A stretch of 64,000 nucleotides of DNA from Fomes fomentarius (taxonomy: Eukaryota > Basidiomycota > Agaricomycetes > Polyporales > Polyporaceae): assembly GCA_022606135.1 (NCBI GenBank), contig JABYQN010000006.1, forward strand, positions 1,178,001 through 1,242,000. The letters are read 5' to 3'. A model generated the notes under the pieces. That model saw nothing but the letters and a program-made list of their open reading frames with translations. It was not told where the DNA came from and made no database searches. Both the position numbers and the translations under genes were made by a program. Within the stretch, counting starts at the first letter, position 1. Each line of letters starts with the position of its first letter. Below are positions 56,110 to 64,000 of the stretch, piece by piece.

Positions 56110-59100
56110 TCAGAGCTCCCCGTCATACTGCAGCGTGATACTTGAGAACGCGCTGAACTCGTCCACCGTTGGCGGTGCTGGTGAGGGATCCATTCCATCG
56201 TCGCCCCCAAGGCCGGGGGAGCCGGGCACGCTCGAACCCGCGACGCCCTTGATGGGAGTGAGCGAGCTCTGCTTCTCGAGGTGAAGCGACGTGGACTCGT
56301 TCATCTGCCGGAAGTTCACTGCGTCGATCCCGTTCGAGGCGGTGGGCACGATCTGTAGTGGTCCAGTGCAGTTCGCAGATCGTAGCGTCGAGTCCAACAT
56401 CGATGGCGGTGCGCGCGCGCGCAGCGAAGAAGGGAGGGGGAAAGATAATCAGCATAATTGACTCGGAGACGCAGACGGAAGCAAACACAGCGGCAAGGCG
56501 ACAAGCGTGGAGGCATGGCGCGGCGGCTGTGCGGGAGGGGAATGTGGTAGACGATCAAGAAAGTTCATGGGCGGGCACCAGGTCATGAGACGATGATGAC
56601 ATGGACGGAGGCCAATTTGCTATACTTATCATACAACCCCGCGCACCAAGCGAGAAGACAGCGAGGGATCTTGTCGTCAATTGCCAATCGCGATCGGTAT
56701 GCCCGACGGATCTTCCCTTTGCGGCAAATTTCAACGCCAGATGGGAAGATCTCCGACATGCCCACTCAAGCCCGCGCACATGTCAGTTTAGCCGACTCGC
56801 CGCAAGGCTATCAGCCATTCTTCTGGCACCTCACCCCGCCAGTTAATCCAGCATCCCGGGGCATACGTCCCCAGGGTCCCAATGCGGCCACCTACGCAGG
56901 GGCGCATCACCCAACCCTTCATGACTCATGTGCGCCGCCGCGTTCACATGGACAACAGGCGTCGCGCCGGACTCTGATAAGCAGGCCAAGGGAAGGATGG
57001 TAAACTCACCGGCGGCTGAGTGTTGCGCAAGAGACCCCAATTCATTTTGGCGAACCACTTGTGCTGCTTGACCTCGGATGCGCCGCTCTTGCTGCCCAGC
57101 CGGGTCCATTCTTTCTTATCGAGCAGACGCGTGATGATGTCCTTGCAGGCGCTACGTGCACAACCACGTAATGAAGTGATCACGGTAATGTTAGTGGCAC
57201 AGCGCGCGACTGAACTAGACCGGAGCATGCTTACTGTGACACCTTGGGCGTGTCTCGGAAATGAACGGGTAGGTTCAATATATTGTGGAACGTGTCGTTG
57301 CGCTCAGCACCCTTGAACGGAGTGGTCGCATACTGCACAAAAGGTCCGAGATGTCAACTGTGGGAACGAAGCACAAGGCATGCGGGACTCTTGGAAATCG
57401 GCACAAGACTCACAATCATCTCATAGATGAGGATACCAAGTGTCCACCAGTCCACGGCGGAGGTATGGCCGGATGTCTGGATCACCTCGGGAGCGATGTA
57501 CTCTATTGGGGAACAAAGCAACAACGCCACATCGTCAGTGCACCGCTCTTGTTCCGCCGGCTGGAAGCAGGGGAAAGGCACTCACCCTCCGTACCAACGA
57601 AGGAGTTTGTCCGGAAGTCGGCAGTGCAGGCTCGGGTATCGATTAAGGGGGTCTATGACAGCAGTGAACAAGCAGCACTCTGATCAGTACAAACGATGAC
57701 GCGGCAGGGAAGATAGGAGTCCTACCCCATTCTCCTCCGTGTGTATGGTTGCGGGCCGACCACCGCGCTCGCTGGATTGCTTCGCCAGGTCGAAATCGGA
57801 TAACATTATGTGCCCGGATTGGTGTAGTAGGATATCTAATTATGCGCACGTCAGCACGACACCCTGGCGATGAGACAACAAAAGCGTTTCGCGGGAGCAA
57901 ATTCGCTTTGGCCTACCGGCGGAATGAGTACGTACTTTCTGGTTTCAGGTCCCGGTAAATGAAACCCATAAGGTGGAGGTACTCCAGCGCCGCTGTGACC
58001 TCCGCAGCGTAAAACCGCGAGGCGTCCTCCGAGAGACACTTCCCTGGCCTGGACTGTAGCGCACGGAAGAACTCGCCTCCCATGCAGTACTCCATGCAAA
58101 AGTACAGGTAGTTCTCCGACTGGAAGGAATGATGAAGCGTGACGATGAAGGGGTGATTTGCCGTTGCAAGAATCTCCTGCTCCGTCAAGGCGCGCTTGAT
58201 CTTTTTCCGCTCAATCATCTCCTTCTTGGAGAGGACTATGTGCTATGTTGAGCTGCGTGCGTGCATGTCGGGCATGGAACGACGCACCTTTCATAGCGAA
58301 CAGCTTTCCGGACTTCTTCTCCCGCACAAGGTACACCTTCCCAACATCACCTCTTCCCAGCATTTTGATCTTGTGGAAGCTGCCGGGACCTACCTCCACC
58401 TACACAAGCAGACCGATCGCTGCATTGAGGGCGGTTACGCGGAGGAACTGAAGGAACGCAGACGTACCGACTTGACCTTTATAGAATGACTCGAGTATGT
58501 CCTTCTGAACGCGATCTTCCCAGGTCCCTCTGATGTCTGCGCGTTTGTGACCCGATCCTTCGTCCGCGACCCAGCGGTGGTGCTGACCGACCGTGTCTGG
58601 CGCGGCGGCGTGCCACGGGATGATACCGAGGAAAGGGTCTCGAGCGAGTTCGTGCCCTGTTCCGAGTTCGACTCGGGCATCGGGGGCACCATGTCTCCAG
58701 GCGAGAGCAGCCCGTTCTTCGTCGTCGCGTTGTGGTTCGAGCGGCCGCCGAGTGCAAAGAGGCCTTTCGCGTTTGGCGCCGACGCGACGCGACGGATAAA
58801 GCGCGACGCATTGGCCCCGATCGCTTTCGGCGAAAGCGGGCCTCCCGAACGCGACGGTGTCGTCGGCGTGGGCGGCATAAACGAGTACTGGGACGAGTTG
58901 GCCGTCTGGGGCCCTTTGCGGCCGAGCTGGCGCTGCTTGTCGGGCCGCTTCTTGGAACGCGACTTCTCTGAGCTGGCTGACGGCTCGATCTCTGACGAGG
59001 GCGCGTGCTGGAAGTAATCTGGGGTAGGCGGGGTCCTGTGTATGGCGCGTGTGGGCATAGAGGGATTGGAGTCGCTCGAGACGGTGTTCGAGGAATTGTA

Positions 59101-59376
59101 CGAAGAGCGACGATCCGACGAGGCGAGAAGTGTCGGAATAGAAGAAGCAGCGGACGTAAGGGGCGTGACGGCGCCCGGAGAGGTATGGATGGTGCTGGTG
59201 TCAAGAGTGAGGGAGGTAGTGGTAACCTTCTTGGACGACTGGCTCCCTATTCTGAATATTGACTTCCATGCAGGTTGGCTGCTTGGAGACGTGGGCGACA
59301 GGGGATGGACGGGAAGAGGTGAATGATGCGGAATGACGGGGCTGACGTTTTCTGAGTGGGGACCTGAGTGGACCAT
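56110..59376 (-). CDS. FPK1: AGC kinase, FPK1/KIN82/nrc-2 type
   Basis: Serine/threonine kinase of the flippase-kinase group; yeast Fpk1 phosphorylates Dnf flippases and Neurospora nrc-2 represses conidiation. A Ser/Thr/Pro-rich N-terminal half (59376-58480) precedes the kinase domain. Seen in order: glycine loop [12 protein letters not shown], catalytic Lys in [42 protein letters not shown] equivalent [18 protein letters not shown] (DFD instead of DFG, the mark of this subgroup), [29 protein letters not shown] and TPFKG, then [18 protein letters not shown]. The C-terminal tail ends LQYDGEL. About nine exons. Start 59376 ([13 protein letters not shown]) is preferred; an upstream in-frame ATG exists at 59484. 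Confidence 0.93.
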
Positions 59377-59669
59377 GCTGGACAGAGCTAGTGAGCGGAG
59401 AGTGTGGACGTTCCGGTAGGCGAGTGATGGGTCTGATGAAAGACCGGCAGAAGAAGCTAAGACGCAGTCGGATGCAGACCGCAAGAACGAGCCAGACAGC
59501 GAGAGGACCGTGCGGGACAGCGATGGGAGAATAAAGAAGGGGTCCAGCGGAGCACCGTCGTCGACACTCGCTTACGGCCAAGTCTTGCAAATGAGAGCGC
59601 CGACGGTAAGCGCAAGTACGCTAACATCCCTAAGCTCCAGCCTTCTTACTCGGATTACAAGCCCTTATC

Positions 59670-59677
59670 TTACGTCA
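59670..59677. promoter_or_regulatory. CRE/AP-1-like site TTACGTCA
   Basis: Matches the bZIP (ATF/Yap-type) target TTACGTCA, about 290 bp upstream of the FPK1-type kinase start. Position only; no functional evidence. Confidence 0.25.
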
Positions 59678-60208
59678 GCTCCGACTTGGGACCCGCCCGG
59701 CCTGGACCCGAGGGTGCGAGCACCGTCCGTGTCGGTCTCCTCCCGTGCTCCACCGCCGACTCTTCCCTGCTGTGGCGGGCGACCGCCACTGCGCCCGCCC
59801 AGCCTCTCCCGCGCCTAGCCACGCTGAGCCCCATCCGACTACAGCTTACGACCGTTCTGATTGGTCCCGCGCCATCATCCTCTTTATCCATCCACATTGA
59901 AACATTCCGCTTATCAGCCACGGTAATTACTTACTTATTGTCTCTCCTCTCCGCCCTCTCCCGGCCCCCCGAACCATTCCAACAAAAGAGGCTCATATAG
60001 AATCCACACATCGTTCCATGCTATCTCTTCAGTGGCATCGAACCTGTCCTCTGGAATCCACTTCCATTGCATCCGGTCTCCTACCTCTTACTGCTAACTA
60101 TGCTTGGCAGCACCTGTCTCTGTCATCTCGCGGACTGCCGGAATATCATTGCTCACATCCACCGGTCAAAGGCTCTGACGTGCAAAGTTCAACGCTCAAA
60201 ACCATCGC

Positions 60209-60261
60209 CGAACATTGAACATTGAGCACTGAAGTACTGAACATTGAAGGTTGAACATTGA
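60209..60261. repeat. Irregular GAACATTGA repeat cluster
   Basis: Within 55 bp the nonamer GAACATTGA occurs four times, with diverged copies (GAGCACTGA) between. Non-coding. Confidence 0.75.
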
Positions 60262-62260
60262 CCGGCCAGAAAGGCACGCGCGGCACACCATCTTTGAAGC
60301 AGTGCTCTTCCACTCGGGCAACTCAATACTCTATGCAACTTCCGGTCAGAGCTTCCGGTCATCTGTCCATGGACACCGCCCCTTCTGACCAAAACGCAGC
60401 GACAAATGCGTGTCGTCGTGAAGTTTGGGCGTGAGTTCTGTCGTGCGGGAGCAGATGCACAGGGTGACAGGAAGGCACGGAATGATTAGCTCCAGTCTGC
60501 CTACCGTACTAACAACACCTTGTACACCGCGCGTTGCGTCGCGACGCAACTGCTCGCCCTCGGACTCCAGAGTCCAGCCATCTCGGACGCTTTTCATATG
60601 AACATTCGACGTGTGGTCCTTCTGATCGTGATCCATCTCCTCGTCCTCTGTGAGAATGCGAGTACGATTGCACGAACGACGGGCCGCTGACTAGTGCGTC
60701 AGCGGTGCGCGTCCGTCTAGCTCTGGCCATGAATTCCGCTTCCGCCAATCGCGAAGGCCCGTCCAAGTAGCTCTTCCTTCGCTTGCCTGCGGTGTCCGAG
60801 TGTGTTGCGAAGGTGGAGAGATGCCGACGAAGTGCGCAGAGCCCAGGAAGTGTTTTGAAGAGGCTTCATGGAAGGGCGATCGCAGGAGAAGGTCGGGGAA
60901 TGAGCTATTCCTCATCGTTCTCGCAGATTCCTGTGGCCAGCGTTGGAGCGCATCTCCGAGATACGCGCCCACGCACCTCGGATCTGGGGAAAAAGCTTGC
61001 ATGATTGATGGAGACTGAGAAGAGGTCGGGGTCCTAGCTGGCACCTGGACCTGCATATCGGGCAGTTGGCGACGATGTATTATTGAGTGGGGTACAAGGA
61101 CGCGGCCATTGCGGACATCCGTTGTACTGGAAGGGACGGCGGTGCACGTGCGAAAAAAGGCTGTAGATGAGAAGAAGGTTGGTCGCCTTTCTGTTAGATA
61201 CGTAACGCATGCCATGATCGTACCAACGTTCCGGCATGACACACCCTTAGGGCAGAACGCGATTCGGGCAGAGGCCTGGGAAAGGATCGGGCTTATCATG
61301 AGTTAGATGATGCTGATGATGCTGGCTGATCTGCAGCGGGGGAACACCTCTGCAGTGGGGGAATACGAGGGTAAGTATCATGTGCTTGTTGACCGGACAG
61401 CCCCATATAGATGTGCATCGGATCCCCGAATGATGTATAATGCGGCCAACACACAGTGATAGTTGGGAGAGGCAATTCGCAAACTCGATCAGAGGAATAG
61501 GGTCGTATCAGCAGCCTAGGCGACAGTCAGAGATAAGTCGCTCAGTTGTTGCGGAATGAATAGAGGTGTCCAAGTGGAGACTCACGATTGAGCAGGTGTG
61601 ACAGATGACTGGCAATTGTGGCTCGGGCGGCTCGTTAGTTTGTAAAATGAAAGAAGCGCTGATGGGACGAAGGGGGTATGCGCCACAAAGACGATGAGGC
61701 TGAATTGGGGAGAGAAAAAGATGGGAGTGGCAGAGGCGATGAGAGGCCGGGCAGGGGGTGGCAAAGAGAGGACCCCGGGAGGTTGGGAGGTAATCAGCAC
61801 GAGGGAGGGAGTGCGACAGGGAGCATGCACTCTCTCCAATCTGGCAGTGGAAGCCGGCGGATGCAAGGAGATGCCCGTTCGGGCTTGCCAGCCAGCTCGG
61901 GCCACAGCTCGGCAGACAGGCTGAAGCTGAGGGAGCGTCGAGCTTGTGGGACAGGGCGACACCGGACCGTGCCTAGATGTGGATGCTATTCCCGGCGGGA
62001 GGACGAGCAAGGCAAGCCGAATGCTGCAAATCCTTCCATGCATGGAACATGCCAACCATGCCACCGGCCGCTGTCTCTCCTCCGGGCTCCCTCACAAGCG
62101 GCCATATGCACATCCCTGCTCTTACCTTCACAGTCCGGCCTCAGACATCCCCTACCAGAGCAGTCCACACACCATCCCCAGGTCCCACCCAGCCCGACCC
62201 CGGCCGCAGCCCGGGTGCAGTGAGAATCCGCGAACGTGTACGCGTACTTGTGTCCCGCAG

Positions 62261-62570
62261 GAACTCTGACTGCTCTCGCGTCTTCCTTCGTTTCAGGCAG
62301 TTCCTATAACCACGCTGGAGGGAACACGATCCGCCCTTCCTTGCGCCAGAAGGCCGAACTCGCTGCAGCTACGGCCGACATCGCGAAGTCAGAAGAGACC
62401 CCACGTCCAAACAGGTACACGTGCATGCTTGCCATCACTTCTGAGAACGCATCGTGTCAGCCGTACAGTACGCTTTGCAATACAGGCAATACAGTCGCTT
62501 GCCTTCACCTTTCTTCACTTTTTCCAGCCTTGGTCACTTGCTGCAAGCCGAGCGCGATGGGCCATTCATG
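62261..62570 (+). CDS. Possible exons of an unrecognised gene
   Basis: An acceptor at 62260 (CCCGCAG) is followed by an open stretch reading TLTALASSFVSGSSYNHAG and LRQKAELAAATADIAKSEE to a donor at 62415 (GTACAC). After a possible intron a second piece (62486-62570) reads LPSPFFTFSSLGHLL and ends at another donor-like GTACGT. The frame carries across the join. The Ala/Lys/Glu-rich helix looks protein-like, but the first exon and the end of the gene are not fixed and no family is recognised. Could be chance. Confidence 0.22.
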
Positions 62571-64000
62571 GTACGTCCAGCCTGAGCTGCCCTGAGAGAG
62601 CGAGAACCATACCAGTGGCCAAGGGTCCAGCTTGATCCGGGCGACGGCTAGGGATATCGTTGACACGCTGCTTGGTCCACGATTGGGCTGCCAACTGCCA
62701 GCGTGAACGCATAGACGTAGGCATGAATAAGGGTTCCTGCAACGAGCGTGCTGCAAGCCAAAGTTACTACCGGGTGGAGTGATGACCGTGGCAGGTGAAT
62801 GTAGGTGACGCTGTGGGCGCTCGTCTTACACTAATTTGTACTTACCGCGTACAGTGACAGTCGCCTTCCCAGTAATGTGTCACAATATATCGGACGCAGG
62901 CTCGGAGTCGGAGTCGACCTCGCGTGCTGCAAGTAGCAGATCTAGAGTCCCACCATCAGGCAATTAGAATATAGTCGCGGCGCTCGCATATCAACAATAT
63001 TGCCCGGATAGTACTAGTACCTTTCGTCAAACCCACATATGTGAGTAAGTTTAGACCTCTAAGAGCCGACGGACCCACAATAGAACCACGGACTTGACAA
63101 ATGGTCGTTTCTTGGCGAGAGACAAGTAGTCGAATGAAGTGAACTCCAGTCAAATAATTCGGCGGACTAGCGACTCTGTATGCGCGGCTTATCCGAGGGC
63201 TTACTCGGAGTGCTCCAGTGTGTCCCTTTTTATGCTTGATGAGACCTGAGAGATCTGCGGTTACTCGCTTTGTATCAGCATGGCAAGAGGTACGCCATAT
63301 GACCACGCATACGCATCATGGACTGCTCGCCTTCTCGAATTCCGACTCGGGAACCTCCGCAAGGACGCCAATCTGTGCTTCTAGTAGTCACCGCTCTGCC
63401 GAACAACCAGTCGTGCAGCTTGCATACCGCTAGTCTACTACTCCATAGGGATCCGAGTTGTGCCCATCGCCGCTCCATTCTTGGTCAATTCAGCAGGCCA
63501 GCCGCACACGAGTAAGAGCGACCATCCTGGAACTTGAACACACGCCAGGACACAGCGAGTCGAGGTAAGGTGCATCATCTGACCGGCCACTGTAACCATC
63601 TCAGGAGGTGAGATGACCACGCCGCGCGCGTCCAGCCTCCTTCTCATGCTGTGTGAGAGACGTTGGTCGAAGTTCGGCCGGGGATGAGCCGACTGAACGA
63701 CAGCGACTCGCACCAAACACTTTGGGGTGGTCAGCGGGCTGAAGACACGGTAGGAGCCGGTTGGGAGGGGTGATTGATCAACATGTAGATAGTTCCGGGC
63801 GACGGATGTGACCCGCATGTGCATCGCAGAAGGGTACTGATAGTGGTCAGCGTTCCGATCGGGACAGACTGGGATCATGCCATCCGGACGCCTCACCTGC
63901 AGCTGTATAGTCCGCTCCGAGTCGACCTGATCGGAATCGAGCGGGAGAAAGTATGAGGTGGAGGAACTTGAACCCTTGGAGATACATGGTGTCACCTTGG
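62571..64000. other. End of window without a supported gene
   Basis: 1.4 kb. A 185-codon minus-strand ORF (63995-63438) reaches the window edge and could be the end of a gene lying beyond it, but no motif is recognised. Confidence 0.35.

Larger units (their letters stand above)
59377..62260. other. 2.9 kb region upstream of the kinase without a recognised gene
   Basis: Includes the kinase promoter with a TTACGTCA half-palindromic CRE-like site at 59670-59677. A 202-codon minus-strand ORF (61299-60691) and Arg/Gly-rich plus-strand frames (61678-62223) show no recognisable motif. A GAACATTGA repeat cluster is at 60209-60261. Confidence 0.4.

Noticed and set aside
60691..61299. 202-codon minus-strand ORF
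   Set aside because: No recognised motif, no splice neighbours and codon content similar to the surrounding non-coding sequence; cannot be supported.
62440..62520. Cys-rich frame resembling a hydrophobin (CNTGNTVAC)
   Set aside because: The eight-cysteine spacing of hydrophobins, including the CC doublets, is absent and there is no signal peptide upstream.
63438..63995. 185-codon minus-strand ORF at the window edge
   Set aside because: No motif recognised; could be part of a gene outside the window but there is no positive evidence.

Overview
This 64 kb window is nuclear DNA of a filamentous basidiomycete, most likely an Agaricomycete. The genes are broken by many short introns (about 50-90 nt) with GT...AG ends. 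Neighbouring genes lie close together, often head to head, and the proteins are typical fungal ones (TVP38, PEX11, HSF-type regulator, FPK1/nrc-2 kinase, CLASP). There is also a decayed member of an Agaricomycete-expanded family. No rRNA, tRNA, CRISPR array or intact transposon was found. I recognised genes by reading translations and joining exons by eye. Splice sites are therefore predictions, and protein identities rest on remembered family motifs, not on database searches.

Layout. 0.2-24.8 kb is gene-dense housekeeping DNA: TRS20 (TRAPP), a Ure2-like glutathione transferase, an NKAP-type splicing protein, a MoxR/Mg-chelatase-like AAA+ protein, RPR2 (RNase P), a mitochondrial rhomboid protease, a YIPF1/2-type Golgi protein, PCH2/TRIP13, a SelW-like Rdx protein, TVP38, a small mitochondrial membrane protein, a PEX11-like protein and a Tctex-type dynein light chain. 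Six pairs are divergent with only 160-810 bp between the start codons. The exception is a 3.7 kb gap at 15.2-18.9 kb.

24.8-33.35 kb is a gene-poor block. It holds a perfect 15-bp-arm hairpin, a multiply frameshifted pseudogene, a few unrecognised ORFs and short tandem duplications. It looks like an accessory, decaying island.

33.35-41.5 kb starts with an intronless PPR protein, followed by the most interesting feature: four same-strand paralogues in a row. Three carry one N-terminal CCCH zinc finger joined to a roughly 150-residue conserved domain. The second copy has lost, or cannot be shown to have, the finger and a start codon.

43.9-59.4 kb carries three large minus-strand genes: a CLASP/Stu1 microtubule regulator, an HSF-domain transcription factor and an FPK1/nrc-2 AGC kinase. 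A 3.7 kb repeat-rich gap lies between the last two. 59.4-64 kb holds no gene I can identify, only one possible unrecognised set of exons near 62.3 kb.
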